From Sitta carolinensis (Eukaryota > Chordata > Aves > Passeriformes > Sittidae): a stretch of DNA of 64,000 nucleotides. Positions 11,046 through 24,229 of this stretch are shown in pieces. The translations under genes and the position numbers were made by a program. The DNA is taken from positions 64,478,501-64,542,500 of the forward strand of contig JAVUNC010000004.1 of the NCBI GenBank assembly GCA_032173965.1, read 5' to 3'. Position 1 is the stretch's first letter. Every line of letters begins with the position of its first letter. The notes under the pieces were generated by a model, which worked only from the letters and a program-made list of their open reading frames with translations, had not been told where the DNA came from and made no database searches.

Positions 11046-14000
11046 TCTGCTACATACAGCTGAGGAAAAGTCCTGTATGTCCCCTCCCTGTTCCTTTGTA
11101 AGCTGAAGATCTGTGAGTTTATCTTCCCCAGGCAGGCTGTTCAGCTGAGCAGGGACAGGGGATTTAAATAAAAACTAAATATTAATGTTGAAAAATATTT
11201 TTTTTACAGTGCAGCTAGTATTTTATCTGAATGTTAAATTCACAAGGACATATAAAACCCACAGAAAATAAAACTTGTGTTGCCTATCTTCTTTTGGTCA
11301 AAGTCAAGCTTGAAATCAATTTTATCATCCACCAAAAGAGAAGCTTCTTCCAGTTTTTTCTGTTCAAGACCTTACATAATGTTAAGTTTAAAATGTATTA
11401 AATGATTCATGCTTTCATATGCTAGTAGTGGTTTCAATTATTTGTTTTAAAATAGGAAAGACACACTGCCAGAAATTTTTTTCAATAGGACACTGAGCTA
11501 TTTCTTCCTTGTAAATGCCCTGTGGCCAAAAAGAAATCCACAGAAATGTTGCGTGAAAACCCAGATGATTCTATGCCCTTTTTTTAAAAAAGTGAGTGTC
11601 TTATGAAACCAAGGCCATATAAAGCAATGTAAAAGCAACATTCTGAAGTGCAAAGAGCTAAATGAGGACTATAATTTTTTATTTTTGTTATTTTTATTCG
11701 GTTCTGTTGAGTCATTGCTACCAAGGCTTACTTAGCTGGAAGCAGATTACACAGCTGGATACAGCAATTGCATTCTGTGGTTGCTTTCAGAGAGACCAGG
11801 AAAAGAAAAATAAACAAACATGACACTTCAGAAGTTTCTGTATATGCTGGCATACAGAAAGACAAAAAAAAAAAAAAAAAATATTCTCAACAAGGGAGAG
11901 CTTTCATTTCTTCATTTCTTTTTAAAATGACATCTTTGTAAAGAGTGGGATGGAAAGAAGAATACTAGCTTTTAAGAGATGTTCTGTGCCAACACAGTGA
12001 CACATAGGGCTGCCCTCACAGCTGTTTTGAATTTATCCTCTTGGAAACTGTAAATCAGGAGATGTATTGATTAAAGTACTGATTCTTTAGAGCAGAAAAG
12101 ATTCACAGAATCTTATCCATCTTTTGCAGATATTGCAGTTTATAGGAGTAATAACTGCATTAAATTAAACAGGTGTGAGAGTTCTCATTAAAAAAAAAAA
12201 ACAGCAAAATAAACCAAAACCCAAAAAAACCACGACAAACCCCCAACCAACCAAAACAATGAAACAATGATAAAAACCCAGCCAAGCAAAAATGAACAAA
12301 CCCAAAAAAAAAAAACCCAAAAAAAAAACCCCAAGCTTGAATGGGAAGTGTAAATCTGAAATTTTTTTGCAAGTTTGTTACTGGGCCAGATTAAAATGCT
12401 GCATTCAGGCATCCAGAGCTCTGGGAAAACACACCAAAGTTTCACTCTATATTGGCTTTGATCAAAAATCTCTGAGACTTCCAGACAAGCTTACCAATAC
12501 AAGGAAGAAAAAATAAGTAGTAAAACTTCCAGGTGACAGGCAAGTGACAATTATTTACAAGTAATTACTTAACTTCAATTTCCCTCTAAAAACAAAAAGT
12601 TCCATCTGCTAGCTTTCAAGAATTAAATTCAATTATATTCACTTTCTCTTCATTTCTTGTTCTATACAAAAATAAAATCTGTTGTTGGGCCTTCTTTTTC
12701 TTGTTAGGTCCATTTTGTACAAAATGAATGCCTGCACTAAGGCACTTTCATTTCAAGTTTAGGAATACTAAATGAGTGGGCAAAAGGAGATGCAGATATA
12801 TATACAGAGAATTATTGCTCAGTCGTAATATGCTTGTATGACTAAGATTCCTGAAAAAGTTGCATTTTGGGATATATCAAGGTTTTTGTACTGAATACCA
12901 TTAAATATCATTATCAGAATATACAATAATGGATGCTTACTTATGGAAAGCCCATAAATGTGTTGATTTAATTGCTGAAATTAGCTATTTGGAGAGTAAC
13001 ACTGTATCCCTTCAAGGCGAATTTCAAAAGGTGGAGACCCCGGGAGGATGTAAGGAACTGCGGAGGCCACTGGATGTCAGGCTTGGACCCGCAAAACTTC
13101 TTCCATGAAAACGGAATGGTTGCTCCTCGGAAATGTAGAGAAAAAGGGTAAAGGGGGCTGCTGGACCAAGAAAGGCACTGTCAGTGGCTGCCCCGTGCAA
13201 GTTATAACCAAATTTTTGAATTTCCTGCTCACTCTTTGGGTGGAAGTGTGAAGACATAAATACCCTGCAAACAAGAGGATGTGATAATCATAATAAATAA
13301 ATCCAACACACAACCAGAAAGATGATAAAATGGGGAGGCATATCCCTTTATATTTTTTTCCTCCCAGGAATTCCTCTATTCTTCCCTGTATTGATTTATC
13401 CTACAAATACAGTGAGGAAAAAATTTTTGAGATTGCATTAACCTGGCAAGAATGGTGCTGGAAATTAAATAATGATAAACCCCCCGTTGTCTATGTGGCA
13501 TGTGGTTTGTTTTTTTTTTTTTTAAAGTATATATTTAATTAAAAATACGTTGCTTCTGCTAAAACAGCGTTCATAAATCATTATTTGCAGAGGTTACATT
13601 ACCAGTTAGCAATTTTAGGCTGGAAAAGTTCCATTTTTCTAATTGCATATTTTGGGGCTTTTTCAGATTTCCCATTCTGTCACATGAACTGCAGTGCAGT
13701 TTTTCAAATGTTATTATAGCCTATGAACATTATCAGCCTCAGAAAGCCCTTATTTTGGCCCTGTAAGAGGTAGAAAAAAATTTTGCTTCTTTTCTCGATG
13801 ATCCTGTAAAAAACATTTTCACAAGCATGCCTCTTTTTCCACCTTGTTTTGTGGAAACTTCTCTGATTTCTTTTTGTACTTTGTAGTCATGGTTTTACTA
13901 CAGGTAAGAATATGCCTTCATGCTGCAGTTACTTGCAGCCCTTGGGCTGCTTCTGGGACAGAGAAAACACAGTCCTTGCAAGCCTGGTTAAGTTTCCAAC

Positions 14001-15779
14001 TTTCTTCCACTGTTAGAGAAAGTATGTTTTGTTATTGCTTTGATTTTATAGTGCACAAATCTGTTGGAGTAAAAAGCTGTTTTAGGGTGTATGGCTGATT
14101 CTCTGCCAAAGCTATAGATAGGAAGAATGCGGAGATAAAAAATCAGGAAAGAATCCTGTGTAACCTCCTATTGCAGGCATACACTTTATGCTGCTCCGTA
14201 CCAGTGTAATCAATCCTATTGCCTGGAATCAGACTGCAGCTGGAGAAATTCACCACTGGAGAATTGTCAAGCTGAGGACACCTCTGACCTGCACTAACAG
14301 TGTCTCTCCTAGGAGCAGCTCAGGATCACAGAGACTGGGCCTTGTAGCTTCACACTCCATCATCTCCTTCTGAATATCAGTGATGCTCTGCGCCTCCTGC
14401 ACGGGTCTGAGTAACAGCTGCGTGCCTCAGCTGCACAGCACGCTGGAATTACCTTAATTTCGGTGTCCCTGAGAGTTTCCTAGCAAGGCAGGAGCACCCT
14501 GGAAGCGGAGAGGCAGTAGGGGTCACTAGCACAGCGCTTACAGGTGAGACACTGCACTAATGTGGTGATCCGAGGAACGTGGTGTGGAGGGAGATGGAGC
14601 ACAAGGGAGGCCTGGTAGAGGCAGCTCTCAGCTGTTTAAAGGGAAGTGCTTTATTCCAAAGCCATCACTTAGAAAATAAAAGCCTGTCCACTAATGTGAT
14701 TAGTTACCTCTTCAGGCTAAATATAGAGCCAGTAGCAGTCTGCCAGGTGAATGGAAATTACTTGTGTCTGTATAAGTTTTTGTAACGGGAAAGGCTTGTT
14801 CTTGTCATGCATTTGGAAATAAAATGGAGTCATAAGAGTAAACACAGCAAAACTGGGGAAGACTACGGGACAATCCAAGGAGTAGCCATATTCTGCCCAT
14901 TTTCTTTGTGTGTCTTTCCTTCATTCACTCCAGATAAACTGCTGCAGCTAATACAGCTATTGTGTTCAATAAGGAAGACAAAAGTAGCAATGATGAAAGG
15001 TACACCTTTAAATAGGCAAATATTTTAAAAATTAGGAATGTACACAAATTTAAATTAGAAGAAATTGGTTTGGCTATTGAGTAGCTGTGTGCATCATGTG
15101 CACGCTAAGTCTGGTTCTAGGGCACATGGTACTAAATAAGAGCAAATTTTCTGCATTTGTAAGAGTATGCTTTCTGTGTGCAAGAAAGTAAGAACAGAGG
15201 AAGTGACTTGCCTTTTCTTAAATCTGACTTGAGGATGCTTAATGCAGCTGTTTCTTTTTTTATCTGCCACATAATTATCATGTTTTAGAAATACTGATTT
15301 CTTCAGAACAGTACTTAGAAATGTTCTATACAGAGAAGTCTGTCTGTAGCCAGCCTTTTCTTTCTCCAGCTTTCCCCATCACACATACTGCACAAGTATT
15401 CATAATTTCACGTCCTTCTCTGCAGTAAGCACAGAGGACATTGGTGTCATCACCCTTATCTAGGCAAAAAAATCCATCATCTGTATTGCACACAAGGGCA
15501 GCTCATCTGTTACTGCGCAGCAAGTCAGTTCATAAAAGCAAAAAATAAGAGCAGAGGATGCATGGAGCCATTGATATTATTGAGTCATCAGCTTGCCTAT
15601 TTGATATGTGTTGTACTAACTCATGTTGTGAAATTTCAGACCGTGGATTGCTCATGGGATGAACAGCAAAGGAGGGAGGGGGCAGCAATGGACATTTAGG
15701 ATATTAGTATCGCTGCAGGTGGAAGAGGATACCTTCCATGCATCTCCAGGAAATGGCACACCAGACACCACCAGTTCAC
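11046..15779. other. Intergenic DNA with simple repeats, no gene seen
   Basis: AT-rich sequence containing an A run at about 11863-11880, an A/C-rich low-complexity block at 12189-12335 and a T run near 13509-13524. Short open frames here are either low-complexity (the K/P-rich frame over the A/C block) or random in composition. Confidence 0.6.
12189..12335. repeat. A/C-rich low-complexity tract
   Basis: Nearly G-free on the plus strand, made of A runs broken by CC/CCC, such as AAACCAAAACCC. The predicted peptides are Lys/Pro or Phe-rich artefacts of this composition. Confidence 0.85.
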
Positions 15780-15782
15780 CAC

Positions 15783-15925
15783 AGAATTACAGAATCAAGT
15801 TTGTCTACCCTCCTTCAGTACAAGGGGCCATTTCCCCTTGTCCTAGCACTACTCACCCTGCTAAAAAGTCCCTCTCCAGCCTTCTTGTAAGTTCCCTTTA
15901 GGTACTGGAAGGCTGCTATATAAAC
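15783..15925 (-). mobile_element. CR1 LINE fragment, antisense
   Basis: CAGAATTACAGAATCA at the left matches a decayed CR1 3' tail in reverse complement. It is followed by an internal CR1 block (CCCCTTGTCCTAGCACTAC, AAAAAGTCCCTCTCCAGC and TTTAGGTACTGGAAGGCTGC). The typical intervening part is missing, so the copy carries an internal deletion. Confidence 0.8.
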
Positions 15926-17862
15926 CAGTTGTTTCTCAACCTCGGTTGGGAGCTTCCTGGTTTGAAATAAGAAATGTACATAAGCCTCTTGCATTTACTG
16001 TGAAAGTAAAGCTCTCACTAATAAGATGATGCAGCATATCTCACCTTCAGCTTTATCAAGATATTGCTGTTTATTACTTTTAAGGCAAATAGAACATAAT
16101 TTTTCACAACACAAAGCACTGTAAACAAATTAATATGTTCAAATCACAACTCTCAGTAACTCATAATTAATGTCTTTTTGATTGCTGGTTTCATTGTTGG
16201 AAATGTCTTATTCATCTCAAGCTGAAAATTGTTTAAATTACTAGATCCTCAAAATACAACATAAACCCAGAGTGTAGAAACTTGGCAAGGAATAAGCCAC
16301 TGGAAGCAAGGTATTTATAGTCAGGATTGGGCAATGTTAGTAATGTATGATGATAACCATCCCATCTATACATTTTGGAATGTGATTTGAGAGCTTGAAA
16401 GAGAACTGCTGATTTTGGAATTCAAGCATTCAAGGAGTACAGCAAAAAGATGTTATCTCTTTAGACTGTAATATTTCTTACCACCTCCTAAGCACCATGC
16501 AGACTAAGAAACCTTTAAACCAACAAAACAAAAACTACTTGACAAAACATCACCTGAACTTGTGATTTCTTTTGCTGTTTTTTTTTTTAAGTAGCATGTA
16601 TTTTTTGCTCTCTTTCTTTTTCTTTTTTGCATTCTGAGCTTCTGAATTTCACTTCGTATTTGCTCTTCTCCATAAATGTTTGAAAGTATTTATTTTTATG
16701 ATGTTTGAAGGTACTTAATTTTAGAAGATTAGAACTGAAATATTCACATATGTGATTGCAGAGAAAGAGGCTTTAAGAAAAGCACTGTGAAAACTCATAC
16801 AATCTAGAGCCCCAACAGGATGTGCGTAGATCGTGTTGACGATGGCTGATGCATTTCTCAAAATAGCTGTTGTGCAGCACAGATGATTTGGTATTCACAT
16901 CCAGCTGTGTATTGCAGCCCATTTGTGGAAAAGCCTTCAGTATGAAATGCAAACATTTGAAAACCAAAACTGTCCATTCCCTTTTGTCTATCTTTTCCAG
17001 CCTTGTGTAACTTAACAAGGAGCTCCTCTTGGCTAAGGCAGTGTTTGTACTCGCCCAGTGGGGCCTTGCTCACAGCCTCGTGGTGCTATTGTTACATCAG
17101 CTATCGTGGCTATTTGTGATATTCACCTCTGGGCATAAAGACACTTTGTTTTGAACAGGATTAATGGGATATATTTTTAACAGGCAAAGAAAGAGAAGTG
17201 CAGTCTATCCAGTGGGTTCTTCACTTTAAGCTCCAAATGTAGTCTAGAGATTCTGCCAGTAGACTTAAGAACTTAGACTTATATTAGGTATTTCAAGTGC
17301 TAAGACCATTGGCAGCAGACATTCATACTTGGCACCTTGAAAGGATCGAGCCTGAAGGGTAAGAAAAGCTTCTTGTTGGTGCCAGCAAAAAAGTCAGCAT
17401 TCACAGAACAGGTTGGGGCAGAGATTCCTATACCAATGTGTGCATGAATTTTGACTGCCTGTGGATGTCATGACACCTTGCCACACACAAACATGTAGGA
17501 AAATATTTGACAAACCTCGAAAGAAAAGCAAAGAAAATTAAAGAAATTCATTCTCAACTACATTTGCAATTACAGCAAGTTGTCAGGTGATTTTTATTAG
17601 TAAGGGATGAAACACAAAAGAAAACGCTATCAGAAAAAAAATCTAATCTCTTTTAGTTAAAGGACCATGAACATTGGTCGGTGTAATCCCATGACAGCTT
17701 TTCTCTCCTCCATTCCATAAGTTCCTTGTGTGAAGATGAGCTGCAGATTATTCCCCTATAAAATATGTTTATTCTATCTCATATAGGTAAAAAAGGCTCC
17801 ACAATCTTTTCTGTACTGTGGCTGACTGCTGAATTTATCAGTGTGAAAAGAGCTGCTCTGAG

Positions 17863-17977
17863 TGACTCAGCTGCAGAACTGATTTGTCTTGTCATTGGAG
17901 AACAGACTTGTATAGCTGCTGAGTCACAAACTGGCTTGCATAACTGGAAGGATAAAACAAGCTTGTCAAGTGACTCA
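17863..17977. promoter_or_regulatory. Cluster of three AP-1/MARE-type sites (candidate enhancer)
   Basis: TGACTCAG at 17863-17870, TGCTGAGTCA at 17917-17926 and TGACTCA at 17971-17977 are three perfect 7-base AP-1 cores within 115 bases. The middle one extends to a MARE-like half site. They lie about 13 kb upstream of the inferred STX11 promoter. Motifs are seen directly; enhancer function is inferred. Confidence 0.4.
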
Positions 17978-18596
17978 GTTTGTAATTTGATCCTCCTCTC
18001 ATTCCCAAATGCACATGCACCTGTATTTTGAAACTGCTGGGATCATTAATTACAGTTTGAATCATTTCAGTGGTACCCATGGAATGTCTCCTTCTGATTC
18101 ACTGCTGTCCATTTCTTCTCCCATAATCCCTGGGATGTGGCCAAGAGCTTCTTCCTTCACACAGGGGGGAAAAATTATCTGTGTTTTCCTTCACTGCTAA
18201 AACCCATCACCATTATTATCCTGGCAGATCTTCCAGTGGAGCTTAAATCAAAAAAAGATGTCTCTACTTTTCACCTTTTTTAAGGGACTATTATTACTCC
18301 ATTTTCAATATAAGTTAAGTTTAGGAAATAAGGTGGATCTTTTATGTGTGTGTAGAATTCCAAAATGCTGGCAGAGAAATCATAAGCCAAAATCTTCCTG
18401 CACATGTAGGTCCATTATTTTGACTTGCTGTTTGTAGAAGAAGAAAATGGCCTTTTAGCTAAGAATATTTTATGCTCAGGAGAAATGAGGAAAAACCGTT
18501 GCATTGGGAGTTGTTAGGCTGATGCTCTATCAGCCAGAGAAACAGAAGCATGCAACTGTCATTTAAGAAAAAGTTAGCCTTAAATCTAGAGACAAA

Positions 18597-18599
<3 letters not shown>

Positions 18600-18630
<31 letters not shown>
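18600..18630. repeat. Poly(A) run of about 30
   Basis: Uninterrupted A run. The flanks do not show a recognisable retroposed gene or CR1, which do not normally end in poly(A), so it may be a simple repeat. Confidence 0.9.
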
Positions 18631-18634
<4 letters not shown>

Positions 18635-19922
18635 GGAGAGTCATCTACTTTATGGATCTCATTGTTTTCTTTATAAAACATATTAGAAAGTGCAGTAGCC
18701 TTTCTTCTGAGAACTGTCTAGTATCCTACAAGCACTACCTCTTGATGGCCATGTTAGGAAAGGAAAATACTGTCCTAATCAAATAGATGAGGATGTTACA
18801 CAGGCAATGAAATCTGGGCCAGAAGCCCCAGGCTGACCTGGTGTCAGAGCAGCTCCTCGGTGGTACTGGGCTGTGCCCTTCACCCAGCTCTACTCCAGCT
18901 CTCCATGATGGATTTTCACTGACTCAGCACAGCACATCATCTTAGGTGAGATTTGTTTATGACTGTAATGGTTTGATTTAGGTAAATGAGCCCTTTGGAA
19001 AATTTTATTGTCAGTTAAGTTTCTGTTTCCTCCTACAAACTCAAGCAGAGTCTGAGCTGAGCCCACGCTCACGCTGACACATTTCTTGCCTTTCTCATAC
19101 TGTGCCAAGGAGCTTCTCTGAAAGCTGCATTTTGATTTGCATGCAGACACAGTCATATCATTAAATACAACAAGCTCTACCATTTTTGTAGCAAAGCCGA
19201 AAACTTCCACTTTTTTTACCCAAATCAAAATGAAATTCTCTTTGCCCAGGATGAGCTGGAGGGAGGTGGGGACTTTAAAACTGCTTTGACCAATGTGTTC
19301 CATACAAGCAAGAACTTGTGCAGTGACCCTGATGATACCTTTTCAGCTGTTTGAATGCTTGAATGCAACCTCCATCTCAGAAATGCTATAGCTATTGGTT
19401 ATTAGGGAGCTGTCTGAAGATACAGGTCACCTTCAACCTCTTTTCTAGTTTTCTCCTGAATGGTATTAGTGGCTTGTAAAAGAAATAGCCTTTGAGTTTA
19501 GACAGACCTTTGGTAGTAGGTTTTTTCCTAAGAAAAATACTCTTATAAAGGTACACAGGCACAAAACATTTCTTATAGATGTAGGTTTGAATTACTCTGC
19601 TTGTATCTGGGTGTGAACCCCTGCTTCCCCAAGGTTAAGGGCATCAGAGTTGGGATTCTTGGATCAGCTAATTAGGAAGATGAGACACTAACAAGTCTGG
19701 TTGTGATTTGCAGTTGTGTAAATATCTGAGTTCTTAGGACCTTGTTCCTGCTTGTCTCTAGGATCTGGGAAGCATACAATTAAAAAAAAATGTTTTTACT
19801 GCCAAAGGCAGCTGTCAGAGCATTTATATAATTAATTTCATTTTGCTTTCTGGTACTTGTCTTAAGCACGTTGGCTGGAGGACACATTTGGTCTATTCAC
19901 TCATCTGATACATGATCCTTAT

Positions 19923-20230
19923 GGATTCACAGGATGTTTGGGTTGAAAGGGACCTTAAAGATTATTCTGTTCTAACCCAACAGCCATGGGACAGCTTTCA
20001 CTTTCACCAGGTTGCTCAAAGCCCCATCCAACCAGATCCAATCCATCCAACAGTTCCAGGAATGGGACATCCACAACTCCTCTGGACAACATGTTCCAGT
20101 GTCCCACCACCCTCACAGCAAAGAATTTCTTCTTCATATCTAATCTAAACCTATACTCTTTCAGATTAAAGCCATTTCCTCTTTTCCTATCACAACATAT
20201 CCTTATAAAAAAGTTTGATTCTCCTCTATA
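19923..20230 (-). mobile_element. CR1 LINE 3' fragment, antisense
   Basis: ATTCACAGGATG then GGGTTGAAAGGGACCTTAAAG is the CR1 3' end in reverse complement, followed by the usual blocks (CAACTCCTCTGGACAACATG, CACCACCCTCACAGCAAAG and TCAGATTAAAGCCATTTCC). The order is collinear with CR1, reading on the minus strand and truncated at about 20230. Confidence 0.92.
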
Positions 20231-20275
20231 CCAGAAACAAAACAACCCACTGTCAATCCTCCATGTTATGCTTCC

Positions 20276-20320
20276 TGTAGTTTATAATATTGTAGTTTAT
20301 AATATTGTAGTTTATAATAT
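20276..20320. repeat. 15-bp tandem repeat, three perfect copies
   Basis: TGTAGTTTATAATAT is repeated three times without a mismatch, about 45 bases after the CR1 fragment. Perfect identity suggests a recent duplication. Confidence 0.95.
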
Positions 20321-21596
20321 TGGGCCTGTCTCATTTGATGCCACATTCAAACTTCCACTGACTTCACTGAAAGCAGAAATTGGCAATTAATTTTAACTGG
20401 TACAGACTCATTAAATATCACACAGTTTTTTCCATGTCATCTGAATAACATTCACACATAAGAAAATATTGAAGTAGAAAGATAGTTGTACAGAGGCATA
20501 AGCCTTTAGAGAAACAAAATATCTGTAAGAAGAAAGCAGAGACATGAAAAGACATGTAATCTTTTCATGAAAAGAGAGAACTAGCACTCAGGGATTTGGA
20601 TGCAATTTCTGGTTAGATCAAGACTTGCTGTACACCTCTAGGCATTTTGACACTTTCTGTGATTTCTTTCCCATCTATAATACATGGGTAGCAATACACA
20701 CAGCAGTATTTTAAAGTAATTGCTTGCAAATTGGTTTAGAGAGCCTGAAGTGGAGCATAGTTTATAAATGTAATGCAATATTATTATTGTTGTCACATAA
20801 AAACCTAGCTTAGTCCATCAATTTGCCACCAAAGCCACATGGATGGCAGGGCTTCTAATGTTACTTGGAAAATCATCATTCAAGTCTAATGTTGTCCTTC
20901 AACAACTGGCATATCTATCTCCTTTCATCTTCATGGAATAAGATTCTGAAAATTTCCATGTTGCACAAGTTTGAAGACTGATGGGCATATTACTGGGCGT
21001 GTAAGAGAATTTGGAGTGTGCTTTTCAGTGGCTAATCAATCCCTCTTATCACTTGAAATAAAGTGCAAACATTGTGTTTGTGACACTATGACTGCTACAG
21101 TTCTTTGACCAAGTCACAGAGAGCCCAAATACACCTCAGCTCATACTGGTGCCATAAGAGTCTGGCAATGCTCCCTGTCAGGCCACCAGCTGGTGCCAGG
21201 AGAGCGTATTTTATGTCTTCACTGACAGACAGCATGGGGGAATTGCTCTGCCCAGACACCTGAATGAAGACAGAGTTGTTTCCAAAGCAAGCTGCAAATG
21301 CTAGAACTGCAGATACGTATCACTGGATATAACAAATCTTGGGAAAATAAGAGCAGTGGATCAGGAGCCAAGAAATGTAGGTGTGTTGCTGTGAGAACGC
21401 TGCCTGTGAAGAGCTGGCTTTGCTGCAGCAGCTCATGAGCCTGCCTGAGACAATTCATGCACAGACAGGCACTGCACGGGCAGCCTGGCTGCTCTTGCAC
21501 TGTGGTATGTAGGATGTGGGATTTAAGGGCTTCCTATTTAGAGGGATCTTTCAGCACCAAGATATGACCTCTGCAGCTTGGATTGTTAGCCATGTT
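20321..21596. other. Intergenic DNA between CR1 fragments
   Basis: No gene or RNA recognised. The sequence is unique-looking and moderately AT-rich. Confidence 0.55.
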
Positions 21597-22050
21597 AGAA
21601 TCACAGGTTAAGAGAGATGTCAGGTAGTGATTTTGTCTAATCTCCTGCTCCAGTTTCTCAGAGTCAACATTCATCTCTGTGCTTTGGCCAGGTGCATCTT
21701 GAAAATCTCCAAGAATAGAGATGCCACAACTTTTTCAGGCAATCTCCTGTTCCAGTGCTTCCCTGTCCTCATAATGTGGATTTTTCCTTTATTTCCTATT
21801 GGACTTTTTATCCCAATTTATGAGCATTGTTTCTCATTCTCCTGCCATACACTTGGATTGTATCAGTAATCTCTTCAGTATATTAAGGCTGCTGTTAGAT
21901 CCTCTAATTCTTTACTTTTCTGGGCTAAACAAACCCAGTTCCTTCAGCTTCTCCCTACAGGTCACACACTCCAATCCTATGACCACCTTGGTAACTCTTT
22001 GCTAGACTCATTCAAGTTCATCTACATCCTCCTCATACTGGAATCCCAGA
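21597..22050 (-). mobile_element. CR1 LINE fragment, antisense, diverged
   Basis: AGAATCACAGGTTAAGAGAG, then TCATCTCTGTGCTTTGGCC, AAACAAACCCAGTTCCTTCAG and CTTCTCCCTACAGG follow CR1 order in reverse complement. The copy is long (about 450 bases) and strongly diverged, indicating an old insertion. Confidence 0.82.
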
Positions 22051-23331
22051 TCTGCTGACTTTCTTACGAAAATCAAAGGAAGGGAGCAAGAACTCTTCCT
22101 ATAATGTATTTTCAGGCCATGCAGTTCTACAGTAGGGAGGGTCATTTATCTGCTTGTTCTTTCCCAAGAGTAAGGGAAGTGTAAGGCAGCAGAGAGAATA
22201 TTACTCAGGTCTCCAAAGCTCACATCCATACGTTCTCACTGACCAGACTAGCCCCACAGAGTGGTTGTGATTTTGAATTGCAAAAGTAGTTACGATTTTC
22301 TCTGTGAACCATAAGGGGCTAAATCCTATGTGGAGAATCCAGCGAGAAGGAGACAGAGGAATGGTGTCATATGGGGAACAGAATAACCTTAAGAAAACTG
22401 TATATTCCAAGAGTGGGATGGAAATTTAGGAAATCTGCCTTCCTAGTGTGTCTTTTGCCCACCCCTCCTTCCTGTTTCCTGCAGGGTTAAAGGACTGCCT
22501 TGCATCAATTGAATGGGTGACCTTACCCCTTTGAGAAATGAAGGGGGAGAAAAAGTCACTAAAGAAGGATTATCTTAGATGCAATTAATTTAACTGCACT
22601 AAAGCTGCAAATATGGCATGATTTCAAGCACCACTTGGAAAATTTTCTTGCCATGTCACAAAATAGAAATGTTTTTTGTCATAAATCGACACATCTATCT
22701 CCTGTCATCTTCAGGTAGTGTACATGTGGAAATTTGATATGCAGGTATTCAGTGCTATTTGGAATGAAGTAAAGACTCACTTCTCTAGATGTATTCTAGA
22801 TGTAGTACTGGTGAATTTTAAATTTGCTGTATATTAATCACAATTTAAAAATTATTTTATATTAAATTTGCTTCAGTATATTAATTTTGTTTATCTGTTT
22901 TGTTAAGTTATACTTCATTTTAAATTCACGCCAAAATTGTACTCACAGCAATTGTATATGCTGTAGCTAACATTAAATATGGACAGTATTTAAAATTATT
23001 ATTTATGTAGGATCTTCTCTCGCATAACTAAATGTTAGTTGGGATTTCTTTCATTTATCATGCTGCAAAAATTTATTCTGTAAGATGGAAACAGTGTTTA
23101 ACATCCTTGCAACATGCCGTTGTAACACTGCCAGTGTCACCTACCAGGTTTGCAGTGAAACCAATGGTTCCAAGCCAGGTAGCATAGGAAGTATGAACAT
23201 TGTTTTCTGTGCTTGTCCACTGCCTGTGTGGTATTTCTGGGGCAGACTGCCTGCTGACCTTGCCCAAAAAGCAAGGTTTGTGTTGGTAGGCACAATAGAT
23301 GACAAGTATTTCAAGAAGATTTTCTTCCAGT

Positions 23332-23362
23332 AAAAAAAGAAAAAAAAAAAAAAAAAAAAAAA
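23332..23362. repeat. Poly(A) tract
   Basis: About 30 A with a single G interruption. It could be the tail of an old retroposed copy of some transcript, but the upstream sequence is not recognisable. Confidence 0.85.
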
Positions 23363-23604
23363 GTGTGAATTAACTTCTCAAGATTAAAAGAACAGTACCA
23401 GATTTACCTTACAATATTTTTTAGTATGTTATTAATAGATATTATGTAATCTCTCAAAAATCTTACAATATCATTGCAACTGTTTGTTATCTTAATAAAA
23501 AATACCTGCTTCGAACATTTGGCTTGAGTTTTTGGAGAACAGATTTACCCCTCTGAAGATGTAATCTTATGTTTTAGTGTATTTTAATATTTGTATTTCT
23601 ACAA

Positions 23605-23662
23605 ATATATAGAATATATATAGAATATATATAGAATATATATAGAATATATATAGAATATA
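23605..23662. repeat. 11-bp AT-rich tandem repeat
   Basis: AGAATA recurs at 23611, 23622, 23633, 23644 and 23655, giving an 11-base period (about five copies of TATATAGAATA). Confidence 0.93.
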
Positions 23663-24229
23663 AATATCTTTGACGTGTCGATAAGATTTTGAAAATTAGG
23701 CTAAAATAAGTTTTAGGAAGTCATCTAATTCACTCCCTATGTCAATTTAAAAACAGCAATACTTGAATTATTCCTAGTAGATACTTATCCAGCTTAACAA
23801 GAGGCACAGCCAGGCTAAGTTGCATTGCTGAAGCTGAGAGTACAAGGAAGAAATGAAAACAGCCTGTATGCACAGTGAAATCCTCCTTCTCTGCCACAAG
23901 AGTGAAAAACCTACACAGAGATGGAACTTGTAAAGTGTGTATGTATGCAGATGATATATTTTATATATATATGTAAGACCCATTTACAGACCAAATAATT
24001 CCCTAGATTGACAAAGTGGAAGAGAGGCTGTGTGCTCTGGTGTTGGTTCATCTGCTGGGACTTCCACATCACTTTGCTTACTTAGTTATGAACTTGGCAA
24101 ATGCAAAGGCAAGAATGTGATGTTTGCAGAGACACAGAAGTTAAAGGATATGTCTAACATGGCCAGTGCCCAGCTCCATCCTAATGGATGCACATTAAAT
24201 TAATTGGGAGCTAATAGTTGCTGCTCATG

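Larger units (their letters stand above)
15926..19922. other. Intergenic DNA upstream of STX11, no gene seen
   Basis: No protein-like frame. A 137-codon minus-strand frame at 18890-19303 has no recognisable family or domain. The stretch holds an AP-1 site cluster at 17863-17977 and a long A run near 18600-18630. Confidence 0.55.
22051..24229. other. Intergenic DNA, AT-rich, no gene seen
   Basis: No protein-like frame. It includes a long A tract (23332-23362, one G interruption) and the 11-bp AT repeat at 23605-23662. A small frame (23085-23333) runs up to the A tract but matches no family I know. Confidence 0.55.

Noticed and set aside
18890..19303. 137-codon minus-strand frame
   Set aside because: No recognisable domain, signal or homologous family; its length is compatible with chance in 64 kb read in six frames.
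20850..22740. Similar passages near 20860-20940 and 22635-22720 (ACTTGGAAAAT, then ATCTATCTCCT and TCATCTTCA)
   Set aside because: Only short words match with different spacing. This may be a decayed repeat, but the similarity is too weak to claim by eye.
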